Source: Buxus sempervirens (Eukaryota; Streptophyta; Magnoliopsida; Buxales; Buxaceae). From it: DNA of 64,000 nucleotides. A program made the translations under genes and the position numbers. The notes beneath the pieces are model-generated. The model was not told the DNA's origin. It searched no databases and worked only from the letters and a program-made list of their open reading frames with translations. Positions 35,685 to 47,085 of this stretch are shown here, in pieces (position 1 is the stretch's first letter; the number at the start of each line of letters is the position of its first letter). The stretch lies in the NCBI GenBank assembly GCA_947561395.2, contig OX387195.1:1687828-1751827 (forward strand). Direction: 5' to 3'.

Positions 35685-35900
35685 GCCCGTATTTGAAGTA
35701 CGGGCGGGGCATGCCCGTATTTCAAATACGGGCGAGTTTCTAGAAGGGGACGCGTGTCGCTGTACAGCGAGACACGCGTCCCGTACGGCCGATTGTGCGA
35801 GATTTGGAAATGTGCGTTTTTTCGCCCGTATTTGAATTACGGGCAAGGCACGCCCGTACTTGAAGTACGGGCAAGGCATGCCCGTACTTCAAATATGGGC
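35685..35900. repeat. 28-bp-period palindromes (GCCCGTA type)
   Basis: 21-bp inverted repeats GCCCGTATTTG-AAGTACGGGC and variants at 35685, 35713, 35824, 35852 and 35880. Within each cluster the period is exactly 28 bp. Between the two clusters is a longer palindrome (35747-35782). Confidence 0.93.
35747..35782. repeat. 36-bp near-perfect palindrome
   Basis: Arms GGGACGCGTGTCGCTGT and ACAGCGAGACACGCGTCCC, one extra A in the right arm. Would form a strong stem. Confidence 0.93.
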
Positions 35901-35914
35901 ATGACATTTTTGCC

Positions 35915-35922
35915 TATAAATA
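35915..35922 (+). promoter_or_regulatory. LTR TATA box
   Basis: TATAAATA 14 bp after the last palindrome, followed by a C-rich stretch (35931-35990) typical of a transcription start region. Confidence 0.65.
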
Positions 35923-37572
35923 GAAAGGCCAGCCCCCCCATTCGAACAAGCCATCTCCATAGGCCCTCACCCTCTCCCCCTTGTCCTAACCACGGCCAAC
36001 CCCTGTCCAGATGCTGACACCCCAGTTCCAAATACCAGAATACCCAAAATACCCCTGAAATGCTGCCAAACCTTTTCCCTTTCATCCGTTAAACATAGAA
36101 AACCCAAAGAACCCTTTTCAAAACCCAATTTGAAAACCAACGGGAGTGCGGAAGCGCTGCCAGAATTCTCGGAGGTCCACAACACACAAAAACTAACAGG
36201 TAGTGATACTGTCAGTATTCTAATCATTTTAAATAAACTGATTTTAACATCCCTTCAAGTCCCTTCATTTCTTTACTTATTATTCAGTCTTTTATATTAT
36301 CTCTAACCTGTTTGCTGTGTTTGGCACGCCATGAGAGACCCCACGAAGACGAATGTCTCTATACGGAAAGGGAAGAGAGTGGATTCATAAAATAAAACAA
36401 GAAAACTTGCAAACTAACATATCTTTGTTATTTGATTTCATTTACAAAGTGCAAGAGGGATTTGTCCTCTTTAAATCATCTAATGTAACCCCATCCCATT
36501 CCCTCCTTTCTTTCTCCTTTTAAACAATCAGAAGGTGACTTAGCAAAGTGAAGAAAAGTAGGATTTAGTTCCAAAACACCAGAAGACAAAGAAGAAGACT
36601 TGAAGGCGAACAAAGGCATTTGCATAACAAGAATTGTGCGAGAACCTTGGCAGAAGTCGCCAGAGCCCCCAGGAGACCAACCAAGTTGATCCCAAGCAAA
36701 ATCGGCACAAAACAGCAAAATTGGGCACAAACCGTATACTCAGAACGGGCAAGGCGTAACAGTAGCTAATCTACGGTCTGAACTGAACCGTATTAAATTT
36801 ACAGTTCTGGCCAGACCGTGAATTAAATACGGTCATTTGATAAAGATAATTTAAAAAATCAATTTCTTCGGCCCGGGTGGACCTGAATCCAACCCAAACC
36901 GGTCGGAACCAACCCTTAAGATATTTTGGGCCATTTTAAGCCCATTTGTGGACCGTGGACCTAAATAGGCCAACCAAGGCACCTTGGGCCCACCTGTGTA
37001 GCCCACTTTTGACCGGCCCAAACCGGGCCCGTTTTCAATAAATGGGCCCAAGGCCACTTGACTCACGTTAATGGGCCAAATCCAAAGCCCACCAAGCCCA
37101 AATAAAAATGTAAATAAATAAAGCTTAATAAATAACCAAATGGGTTACCCAATAACCCAACTAGGCCCAAGGCCCAACCATGACAGCCCACGGGTCTTCC
37201 AACGGGACCCGGGTCCGACCCACTCCACTAAATAAAAGATAAAATCAAAATAAAAGGGACGCACACCTTCAGAGGGCCCCGCCAGACCCAATAAACAGCA
37301 TGCTAGTCTAGGAAGGGTGAAACTGACTCAAAAACTAGGGAGACCCAAGGGACCTGTCAAACCGACGGGGCGGGCCGAGGTGTCTTAAGACTTCCCCGGA
37401 CGTAACCGAAGACTTAGCTAGAACTCTGAAAAGCCGCAGACCAGACTTAGACCCGGATAGGGCAAACACCGTGTCTGCCTGCACCTCTCAAGCAGTGGCG
37501 ACTCCAAAAGTCCCAAGGCACGCACTGAAAGTGCGCCTGGTGTGCAATCTAGGCCATTTTTAGGTGCGCACA

Positions 37573-40338
37573 GATAGATTTCCAAATTCTCGAGCTACCA
37601 CTTCTTTCTTGCAGATTATCAAGTTGACCTGAAGCACAATATTTTGCATGCATGAATTCAGACCATAAACTTGTCCCATACAGAGCCCTCCATCCCATTT
37701 TTATCTGAAGACTTTTCATAACATCTGCCACACATTTAATATCCAATCCTCCTTCAAATTTTGCAAAAGCAATTTTTTCCCATCTCAGCCAATGCTTCTT
37801 GAAACCATGATTAGAAGTTTCTCCCCAAAAGAAATTAGAGAACATACCTTCAATTCTTCTTAAAACAGCTTTGGGGAAAGGGATAGCAGAAAGAGAATGA
37901 ACATGAATGCTTGAAAGCACACTTTGAATAAGAGTAACCTTGCCCCCATGAGACAACAACTTGGATTTCCAACCACTTATTTTATTCTGAATTTTCTCTA
38001 ATAGATCAGCAAACAAAGACAAAGAAGCTCTGCCTTGAAACAATGGAACGTCCAAATACTTAATAGGCAAGCAAGCTTCTGTGAATCCCGATAGAGACTT
38101 AAGCATGTCCATTCTAGCAGTGGAGATTCTGGAGGATGCTATTAAACAACTTTTAGACTTATTGACCTGCTGCCCCGAAGCTTCCTCATATGCATGAAGA
38201 AAATTCAAGAGATTGCTCAAAGAAGATCTCCTACCATTTAAAAAAATAAGAATATCATCAGCAAAAAGTAAATGAGAGATCTTAACTGAAGTTCTTCCTG
38301 TGTTGTAATACCCAATAGCACCATTCTGAGCCAAAGACGCCAATCCCCTGCTCATAACCTCCTCAGCTATAATAAAAAGAAGAGGGGATAAAGGATCCCC
38401 TTGACGAAAGCCTCGAGAAGACTTAAAGAAACCAATAATTGCACCTTTTAAGAGAATACTGAACCAACAATTATTCAAACATCTGCTGATAAGATTACAC
38501 CAACTTTCTGAAAAACCAAACCTCCTGCACACCTCAAATAGAAAGTCCCATTCCATTCTGTCAAAAGCTTTAGCCATGTCCAACTTGATTATAATATTAC
38601 TCCCCAAGCACTTTCTATTTATATCTTGACACATCTCATGAGCTAATGATATAGTATCAGAAATATTTCTCTCTTTGACAAAAGCACTCTGTTCTCTACT
38701 AATAATGAGAGGAAGGATCTCGGATAATCTTGAAGCAATAATCTTAGATAAAACTTTGTAAGAAAAATTACAAAGGCTTATGGGACGGAAGTCCGAAAAC
38801 GAACCTGGCTGATCAACTTTTGGAATGATTGCTATGTGAGAAGCAGTGAAAGAGATAGGGAGAGAACTACCATTAAAAAATTCTGAGACAGCCGCCATTA
38901 AGTCTTCCGCTATAATTTCCCAACAGCTTTGGAAAAACCATCTTGTGAATCCATCTGGACCCGGTGCACTGTCAGGATTAAGCTCAAACATTGCTTTTTT
39001 CACTTCCTCCAAGGATGGAATAGCCACAAGCCTTACATTGGTATTATCATCCAGAACTTTAGGAATTACATTCACACAGCTATTAACATGATGAGGCTCA
39101 GAAGTAAAACAAGAAGAGTAAAACAAGACAGCTTCATCTTGTAAGTTTTGGTTATTGGCAAACCAGCCATTTCCATGCATACCTTGCTTTCGTCGGACCT
39201 GAATGGAAGCATGGAAAAACCTCGAGTTCTTATCTCCATTTTTGAGCCATTTGATCCTGGACTGCTGCCTGTAAAATGTCTCTTGTTGAGTGATGCTTTT
39301 AATGAGGTCCCTTTTGTTACTTTGAAGAAGGTCTGCAATGTGCTGATTCCATTGATGTTGAATGTTATTTTCCAGGTCTGAAATTTTCGAAGTAAGAGAC
39401 TCAATTCTTCGATGTACATTCCCAAAACCATCCCAATTCCATTTTCTTAGAATTGCCCTCAAATGCTTGAGCTTGGAAGAGAAAATAATCAAAGGAGAAC
39501 CCACTATATTAATTCTCCATGCTTCCTTCACCACATCAATAAAATTATCATGAGATAACCACATCTTTTGAAACTTAAAATTACTAACAGCTGAAGGTCT
39601 TGAACCTTGCACAACAGATAGCAAAATAGGACTATGATCAGAACATGTGCGCAGTAAATGATCAATCTTAAAAGAAGCAGCATTCTGTAACCCATGATGG
39701 TTAATGAGAAATCTATCCAATCTTGCCCAGATTCTCCGTTGACCAACCTGTTCATTGCACCAAGTAAATTTATCCCCATTATAACCCAGATCGTGAAGAC
39801 CAACACAATGAATACAATCTTGAAAGTCATTCATAGATCTATTATCAGGATGTCTCCCACCTTGCTTTTCTTCCACCGACAAAATAGCATTGAAGTCTCC
39901 TCCTATTATCCAAGGATAGTTAACCGAAGAAGAGAATACCATCAATTCATTCCAAAGATCCCTCCTTTCAATAACATCACACTTAGCATAAACAAATGTA
40001 GATAAAAAAGGAGAAAAGGAAGCACTATCACCAGGACTTACAAGTACTGTGATGTATTGGGCAGCAGCCACAATGATATCTAGTTGGATAGAATCCCCCC
40101 AAAAAATCCATATTTTGCTCCCATTATCATTATTGCAGAAATAATTCTTCAATTTAATTTTAGTGGAAACTTTCTTGCATCTAGCAATGTCAGACATAGG
40201 CTCAAGAATAGCACATAATTGGACCTTATGAGAAGCACCAAGAGATTTCAACATATTCAATGAATCGGTGTTTGCAACACCTTTGATATTCCAGCACAAT
40301 GTGTTAATCATGATAAAACAATTAAAATGTTTTAGCAC
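37573..40338 (-). pseudogene. LINE ORF2: endonuclease and reverse transcriptase, truncated
   Basis: About 922 residues are open; the final residues before a stop at 37549 come from the LTR. The N-terminal exonuclease-endonuclease-phosphatase domain has LCWNIKG (14-20), GGDFN (146-150) and SDHSPI (233-238). The RT domain (about 475-740) has PGPDGF, FRPISLCN, LDMAKAFDRMEWDFL, RQGDPLSPLLF and the catalytic FADD (692-695). It nicks target DNA and copies LINE RNA in place. Start at 40338 is the upstream ATG; MINTLCWN at residue 10 is an alternative. Apart from the 3' loss the frame is intact, so it decayed less than ORF1. Confidence 0.92.
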
Positions 40339-40344
40339 CGGTCT

Positions 40345-41931
40345 TTACCTTAGACCTAGTGCTAATACAGAACTGACCTTTGCACCTTTCTTCTTGGATT
40401 TCTGAATTGGTGAAACCGACTTATGAGCTTCATTTTGAGTAATTTCCATCGGTCTATCTAAGTTTGCAAGAGTAAATTCCATTCTCTTTGATAGAATTTT
40501 CTGTTCCTTTAAAAGAGAGTCTTTAGCATGATTCAATGAAACGTAGCTTGACATTGTCTCTGGTTTAGTTAAACTCAACGTAAGTGCTTGAACCAAAGAT
40601 ATAGAATTCTGCGACTGATTTGATTCCGAAAGTATTATAGGATCCTTTCTCGAATTGGAAATTATGATATTATTCTTACTATTTTTTCCGCCAAAACTTC
40701 CTTCAACGTCTATAACATCTTGAGACTGAATTATTCTTTCCTCTTTATTGAAACTCGACTGAACAGATTTATCTCCCACATCCCTTGGCTTTGGAGATTC
40801 CTTTCCAATATGCTAATCAGCAATAGGAATTACATCCCTGGAATCATGCTTTGGACTTTGATTCTTGCCACTATAACATTCAATATAATGATCTTGCTTC
40901 TACGTTTGATCCATCGAAAACTGCTCAACAACAGCATCCTTCTCATTATCAACAATAATTCCATGAACATTCGACTTATTGGAAACACATAAAATATCGC
41001 TCATTCCTACCATGTCTTTTTGAAGCACAATCTCTTGATCAAGAGGCAGAAGATCTAATGAATTTTCTAAAGAAGGATAATCTTCAAAACGACCAATGAC
41101 TTTATAATGTTGCTGATTCAATACATCTGAAGTTTTCTTCTTCAAAACCAAACGACAAGAGGAGTTGTCATGGCCTCGGTGGAAACAATGAGTGCAGTAC
41201 TTTGGGACGTTCTCATAAATTATTCTCTGCCATCTTCCAAACTCAGATCCCAGACGAATCCAAACTTTCTCCGGATGAGGTTTAAGCAAATCAAGGAGGA
41301 CGCAAACCCTTGCTAAAGAAGGACGTGTAAGGTTTCTTGTTGGAGCATCAACAGTGAGAGGTTTTCCAACCGCACCAGCAACTGATAATAATAGAGATTC
41401 CGGAAAAATATTAAGAGGAAGATTAGGCAATGAAAGCCAAATAGGAGCCAGGGACGATTCTATAGATGCATCAAACCTCATGTTTCATTGAAATAACCGA
41501 AAATGAAACCCTCTTATAATCAAACTCTCCCTCGTCCATGCTTTTATAAAGTCCCTCTCATCTTTGAATCTCAGCAGGAGATGCCTACTATCCAGAACTC
41601 CTACATGAAAGTTGCCTTGGATTCCCCAAGATTTTTGGATGGAGACACGAACCACATCCACAGATGGCCTGCCATTGTGGAACTTTGCAACCAAAGTATA
41701 GTTAAAAGGAGAGATGGATCGATTAATTTCCACATCAGAAAATTCCACAGTAGGAAACCCTTGAAAGCTAGACGCCACTTTCCTTGGGATGTTAATATCT
41801 TCAACAGCTAATGGAGAAGAAGAAACCACTGCAGTAAATGATTTGGGAATATCAGGAGGGATAGAAGAAGATCCCCCATGGATGATATTGGCCATTGAAG
41901 ATGGACGACTGCAACAACCATAATCGTCCAC
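40345..41931 (-). pseudogene. LINE ORF1: DUF4283 and CCHC zinc-knuckle protein
   Basis: One continuous frame of 528 codons with three internal stops: TGA at 41485-41487 (after FHFRLFQ), TAG at 40900-40902 and TAG at 40813-40815. No frameshift is needed. The upstream part matches DUF4283 (FSDVEINRSISPFNYTLVAK, FKDERDFIKAW, LPNLPLNIFPESLL). A CCHC-like knuckle CTHCFHRGHDNSSC lies at about residue 260. This RNA-binding protein is typical of plant L1 elements. Confidence 0.85.
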
Positions 41932-41960
41932 TCACAACCCTAATCGCCCACTCACAAAGA

Positions 41961-42559
41961 GAGCTTGCATTCTAACATGCCTTATGATATTTATTTGGAG
42001 ACTTTTCAACCAAATCCCAGTATTCATATCCAAATTTTGGACACTCGTTTTGACGAACGTTTTTGGCTTTCTTGTAAGTTGTCGAAGTTCTTAAGTTAAT
42101 AGCTCTGCACATATTATGAAAAGCGAACTTCACCAAGCAACTTATATATCTCATCATCATCATCATAAGCTAGTTCCCACCAAAGTGGGGTCGGCTATAC
42201 GAATCTTGTCTCTTCATTCCTGTTATATAAAAATCATATTTTTAGTTAATCTACATTTTATAAATCTTGTTTTATACACTTCATCCATGTCTTTTTAGGT
42301 CTTCCTCTTACTTGCTTAGACCCTTCCATATCTTCCTACAAGTACATTTCTAGGTCTCCGCTTTACACATATACTTGAAATAATTTTTCTTATTTTATTG
42401 TATTTGTAGCTGATATTTTCAAAATAATTCAAAAGATAAAATATTTTAAATATAACAATAGTCTTTTGATCTAATATTGAAAATATATGCTAAAAAAATC
42501 ACAAACTATGATAATCATTCTCAACGTGTAACACACGTTCACAATTGCTAATGTGCATG

Positions 42560-42594
<35 letters not shown>

Positions 42595-42954
42595 TTATAT
42601 TTATATTTATTAAATATATATATTTACATTATATATTAAATATATTATTTTATTTATTATAAAAGAAGAGCTTATGCCCTCTTTTCTTATATTTATAATA
42701 TATATTAAATATATTACTTATCAATATAAAATAGGGGCTTATGACCTTGTTTAATATCAAATATGCGATGGTCTCCTCTCCCTGTCTCTTCTCACACTCT
42801 CTCTCTCTCTCTTCTTTCTTTCAATTTTTTTGTTCAAAGGAACAAAGGCAGGCGATACTGCGCCCTCCTCACCACTGTTGTCCTTCACTCCTATCTCTAT
42901 TTTTATTTCCTCTATTCTCCTCTAGCTCTCCTTCCCTCTTTGTTAATTCTCTTA
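41961..42954. other. Repeat-derived, A/T-rich sequence without a gene
   Basis: Contains CCACCAAAGTGGGGTCGGCT (42178-42197) followed by decayed sequence, a phrase I remember as widespread in plant repeats (recall, not checked). An alternating TA microsatellite lies at about 42560-42620 and (CT)n at 42800-42815. No supported frame. Confidence 0.5.
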
Positions 42955-44722
42955 GGCTTTGTTTGGACACTGAGAGAATGCGAGGAAGTACGAGAAACCA
43001 TGATTTTCTCATATCTAAGATGCGTTTGGATAACGAGAAACAGTGGGCCCCACGATTTCTTGAGATAAAAAGGGACGGTAACCGTCCTAAATTTTTTCAT
43101 GCAACAACTAGTTGGATTTTGCGTCGTGTGAAACGCAATGCAAATAGCATACCGAAGATGCCCTTCTCTCGATAACGGCTATATTCAACTATGATTTATC
43201 TTTTGAGGACTCCATTGACGATTGGGTTCATCAGCAGCATCTACTCTGGCAAATACAACATCTCCTCTCCTGGCAGTGAAGAAACTGTTTTGGGGACTAA
43301 GATATATGGTTCCCAGACCTGTGGGTTGAAAGGCTACATTTTTACTATTCTGATCTTCCTGGCAAGATTTCTCTGGTATGTTTCTCTTGCAAAGCTTTTG
43401 GATATTTGTATTTTTTCTTTTTCATTTCAAGGAGGGATTTTCTGGAAATCCCCTGGTGATTTATGTAGATTCATCACCGGTTTCTACTTTGTATGATCTT
43501 TTGATGACTCCATTGACGATTGGGTTCATCAGCCGCACGTGATCACAAGTCATGCTTGGCAGTCTGATCACAAGTTTCTATTTAATGTTTCATCTACTAA
43601 ATATTGAGAAAGAACAATACATGATTTTTTTGATCTTGGATTTCTTTTATATCATTGGCAAATATACTTTAAAAAGAAAAAGACAGGTGGAATTTCTTTC
43701 AATAGCACAATGCCTTTGACTCATGTGGATGAGAAGCTTTGCTATCAAATTTTACATGAATACAAAATTCACAATGCAGAGGTACTTGGTAGTTGGTACC
43801 CCTTGAACTCCTCTTGCCACATGCTTGTAGTGATTATGTGAATCATTTAACTGGATCACAAGCATTATATCAAAGCCTTGTCCCATTCGTTTGGGCTTCC
43901 TGCACAGTGCCTGTTGTTACATTTATCTACTCATCTCTTGTTAGATGGGACTACAAAGACTTCATATTTTGTGCATTCCTGTGATAAGGGATTGCTATTT
44001 TTTTTTGCTGACAAGCAGTCACAGACTGGTAGTCTTAGTCTTTTATCAGCTTCCTAGTTACATAATGGTTTTTTGTGCTTCTCTGTCATTTTTATTTGCC
44101 ATTCTATGAATAGTGTTTTATTTTTGTTTATCATTATATTGTGAAGGTGAGTCCCTTTTTTTTCCTTCTTTTAAAAAAAGAAATACATGTGACCTTTGCT
44201 AATGAATTCATTTTTTTGTTAGCTTTTGTTCCGTGAAGATGCCACTGTGGATGACCTTATAGATGTTATTGAGTGAAGTGTATATATGTCTATAACAAAA
44301 TTGATGTTGCTGGCATTGATGACGTGAACAAACTAGCCTGACAACCAAATTCCATTGTCATTAAAATGTATCTACCAATAATGGGAGAGTGCCGCATGTG
44401 ACATCCTATAATAGTGTCGTTAAAGGTAAGTAAATGTCATAAAAGAGCCAAGCTGAAGTTGATTTGAGCATCTGTAGACCAACTGACAACCCAAGAGCCA
44501 AAATTGATCATGAGGGTAGACTTGGAAATTGCATTCAACTTTCTATTAACTTTCTAGCTATCCAATCACAAAATTCCAGATTTTCAATTAGAACTATAAA
44601 ATTTTCTTGCAACATCCAAACAACACCAAGAAAATTACTTTTCAGTTTCTTTTACTTCACTTTTCTTTCACTTTCTTTTCTCATATGTCTTTCTTGTATT
44701 TTCTCGGTATCCAAACAGAGCC
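42955..44722. mobile_element. PIF/Harbinger-like non-autonomous DNA element
   Basis: Terminal inverted repeats of about 34 bp: left GGCTTTGTTTGGACACTGAG and right (reverse complement) GGCTCTGTTTGGATACCGAG, continuing with related A/G-rich sequence. Flanked by the 3-bp TSD TTA (42952-42954 and 44723-44725). 1768 bp. No transposase. The inside contains a duplicated segment with GACTCCATTGACGATTGGGT (43208 and 43504) and short coding-like pieces that may be captured exons; I could not assign them. Confidence 0.75.
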
Positions 44723-44725
44723 TTA

Positions 44726-45105
44726 TGGTTTTTTACAAATTCTGCACAACAAATCATCTGTGCAGTGTAGAATTTGACAATTTCGGCAGTATATGTAATA
44801 AAGTGGTTTTTAGCAAAGGAAATTCTCTACGACTCATTCTTTATGACAAACTTTATTGCGCACATATCCATTTGATGTGTGGCTTCCCTTTCTCCAGTAA
44901 CCATGGTTGGGTTAACCACCATCCCACGTTTGACTTGCCCGAATTGTTGCCCGAATTGACAGACTCTGGAAAGAATTCAAAATTCAAACTGGCATTAAAA
45001 GCACACAAACCTAGAGGAGACTAACATGTCTCTCTCATCTCTGCCCTCCATCTCTCTTTCATCTCTATATCTCCTCACTTTCATCGTCTTTCTTCTCTTA
45101 TCTTT
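44726..45105. other. No feature seen
   Basis: Unique-looking sequence between the Harbinger-like and MULE-like elements; C/T-rich at its end. No frame with family signatures. Confidence 0.5.
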
Positions 45106-45143
45106 CACTTTGACGAGTCGATTTCCTCTGGTCTTTTTATTTT

Positions 45144-45683
45144 GAGAAAACTGTACACCCTATCTTTTAAAAATTTATTCCAAACTACACTACCTTTACA
45201 ACTAATTGCCAAGTTTACACTAGTTTTATAAACAAAATGAAGGAATGCCCTTCTATATGTGTCAAGAGACAAAAATTGCCCATTTTACCCCCGGTTTACA
45301 ACTCATAAACCAGTTTTTATACTTGTGGTTCAGCATGTCAGGTAAGAAGCAGACACAACAAAAGCACCAATCGCAGTAGTAGCACCAATCCATGTTCTGT
45401 TAATCTTTTAGTCATAGAAGAAGATAGAAGAAAGGTTTTGATTGAATTTTTTTTTTGGTTTGGAACAATCAAAAATAAAGGAGTAAGGTTCAACAGTTTT
45501 ATTGTTTAGACCGGTTTGTGAGTTGTAAACCGGGGGTAAAAGGGGTATTTTTTGTCTTCTGATATATGCAGTAGGGCATTCTGTCATATTGTTTATAAAA
45601 TAAGTGTAAACTTGGTATTTAATTATGAAGGTAGTGTATTTTGGAATAATATTTTAAAAGATAGTGTGTTCAGTAATTTTCCC
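45144..45683. mobile_element. MITE nested in the left MULE arm
   Basis: 540 bp. Inverted arms of about 170 bp or more (CTATCTTTTAAA, AAGTTTACACT, TTTACCCCCGGTTTACAACT). 9-bp TSD TTTTATTTT (45135-45143 and 45684-45692); low complexity, but the uninterrupted right MULE arm shows a single copy at this point, which confirms the insertion. Confidence 0.85.
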
Positions 45684-46201
45684 TTTTATTTTTGCTCCCC
45701 ATTTACTCCTTCAATCACCGCTTGCCACACGTCCCCAAAGGGCCTTACCATAACTATTTGCGTTAACTTGGGTTAACGCTTGCATTGCAAGCTTGCCTCC
45801 CAACTCCCAAGGGCCCCACCATAAGAGCAAAGTTCACTCTCCCGCCCTTTCTTATTTCTTATTTCTTGTTTCTTCCTCCGTCACTCTCGTCTCTCTCTTC
45901 CATTCCACTTTGTAATCTTTCTTCCTCTTTTCCTTTGCCAAGATCTGCAGGGAGAGAGCCAACTTTGTTTTCGCCGGAATCTGAAGAGAGAGCCGTCACT
46001 TTATTTCTGCATCTAGGAGACCTCCTTGAAATAGGAGCTCGAGCATTCCAACTCTTTGTTGCCACTTAGACCCTGGTACTTCTCTTCCCATTCCTTGCAC
46101 AAATGTAATGCAACAAGGTAGCAGCAATGGAGACATCACCACAGATCAAAGATGGGACGGCACTGCCGAATTATTCTACCAGCTTGAAGCAGTAGCCAAG
46201 A

Positions 46202-46702
46202 ATGCACGAGGGTTGGTCGAAACAGGAGCAAGCAGCAGCGTTAATGGCGACAGCAACACTCTTGGCAGTCATGTCGTTTCAAGCTGGAGTCAACCCACTA
46301 GGTGGTGTTTGGACAGCCGATGGCCCTGGTGATCGTGATCCTGGAACGTCCATAATGTCACAAACATCGCCGGAAAATTATCAGAATTTCTTGATTTTCA
46401 ACTCAATATCCTTGGGTGCATCATTGATTATAATCCTTATGGTTACGAGTGGAGGGCCAGTGCTCCGGCGTGGGTTCTGTAACTGGGTATTGATGGCAGC
46501 CATGCTTATCAGCATCGTTTACATGGCGTTGGCTTACATGACTCCACTCCTCAAGTTCGTACTAGAAGGGGGGCCAGGCCCCTTCGTCGCTGCATTTTTT
46601 ATGTCATTAACGTTGTTGGTGGTGCTTGGAATTTTTTCCCTTGTGTACACTATTCGCTTTGTCAAATATTTGATCAGGAGGTTGAAGCTGAGCCTAGCCT
46701 GA
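46202..46702 (+). CDS. PGG-domain membrane protein fragment inside the MULE
   Basis: 166 residues from the ATG at 46202. A PGG domain follows directly: ATATLLAVMSFQAGVNPLGG then VWTADGP, and FLIFNSISLGASLIIIL. Four likely membrane segments are at about 10-30, 62-82, 94-114 and 128-150. In plants PGG domains usually form the C-terminal end of ankyrin-repeat (ACD6-like) proteins; here no ankyrin repeats are found. Upstream in the same frame a stop (TAG) separates it from a short related peptide (from ATG 46127), so the N-terminus was lost or was never captured. The Leu replaces the first Pro of the PGG motif. Expression is unknown. Confidence 0.75.
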   Translation: MHEGWSKQEQAAALMATATLLAVMSFQAGVNPLGGVWTADGPGDRDPGTSIMSQTSPENYQNFLIFNSISLGASLIIILMVTSGGPVLRRGFCNWVLMAAMLISIVYMALAYMTPLLKFVLEGGPGPFVAAFFMSLTLLVVLGIFSLVYTIRFVKYLIRRLKLSLA

Positions 46703-47085
46703 TTGTATGAACTATATATGACTTGTAAAACTTGTGGTATGATTTAATATTGTAGCAAAAATAAGGTTCCATGACCAATGGAGAGAGGAGAGAGAGAGAG
46801 AGTAGAGGCCGAGGGGTGACGGAGGAAGAAAGAGAGGTGAAGAAGAGAGAAAGTAGAGGAAGAGCAGAGGGGCAAGAGAGAGATAGAACAGGGAGAGAGG
46901 CGAGAGATAGAAAGAGAGAGCCGTTATGGTGGGGCCCTTGGGACGCAAGCTTTCAATATAAGCGTTAACCCAAGTTAATGCAACAGTTATGGTGGAGCCC
47001 TTTGGGGACATGTGGCGAGTGGTGATTGAGGGAGAAAATGGGGAGCAAAAATAAAGGGACCAGAGGAAATCGACTCCGCTTTGAC

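Larger units (their letters stand above)
1..37572 (+). mobile_element. Non-autonomous gag-only Tat-like LTR retrotransposon, split by a younger element
   Basis: Pieces are 1-979 and 30444-37572; the 5' part lies outside the window. Order on the plus strand: the end of gag (3-335), non-coding sequence, interruption by the giant element at 980-30443 (with TSD ATTTT on both sides), non-coding sequence, hairpin repeats 31688-33495, a 60-bp repeat block 33590-34135, PPT 35099-35111 and 3' LTR 35112-37572. No protease, RT or integrase is found between gag and the PPT, so the element would need proteins in trans. The PPT core is the same as that of the giant element. The element inserted into the LINE at 37573; the matching 5-bp duplication would be GATAG at 37573-37577, with its partner off-window. 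Confidence 0.8.
35112..37572 (+). repeat. 3' LTR of the gag-only element
   Basis: 2461 bp, TGTTAGCACC to GTGCGCACA; related to the TGTAAGCACC solo LTRs at both ends but with a different middle. A palindrome array lies at 35685-35900 and TATAAATA at 35915-35922. A second looser cluster with CCGTAT and ATACGG arms is at 36731-36836. TGGCGACTCC at 37496-37505 is 67 bp before the end. Confidence 0.92.
37573..41960 (-). mobile_element. L1-type LINE, 3' end removed by the LTR element
   Basis: ORF1 (41931-40345) and ORF2 (40338-37573) on the minus strand, 6 bp apart. The gag-only element inserted in ORF2, so the RNase H/zf-RVT end, 3' UTR and poly(A) are missing here. The 5' boundary is not sharp; about 41960 is an estimate. 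Confidence 0.85.
45115..47076. mobile_element. MULE-type element carrying a PGG-domain gene
   Basis: Left arm 45115-45905 (with a MITE nested at 45144-45683) and right arm about 46775-47076 are inverted copies: both carry GAGTCGATTTCCTCTGGT, ATTTTTGCTCCCCATT, TCCCCAAAGGG, TTAACTTGGGTTAACGCTT and AAGGGCCCCACCATAA. A 9-bp flanking duplication is CACTTTGAC (45106-45114) against CGCTTTGAC (47077-47085), one mismatch. The long arms, 9-bp duplication and enclosed cellular gene without transposase fit a Pack-MULE. Confidence 0.75.

Noticed and set aside
41961..42200. LINE 5' UTR reaching the TA microsatellite
   Set aside because: No boundary or TSD can be seen because the LINE's other end lies off-window; left unassigned.
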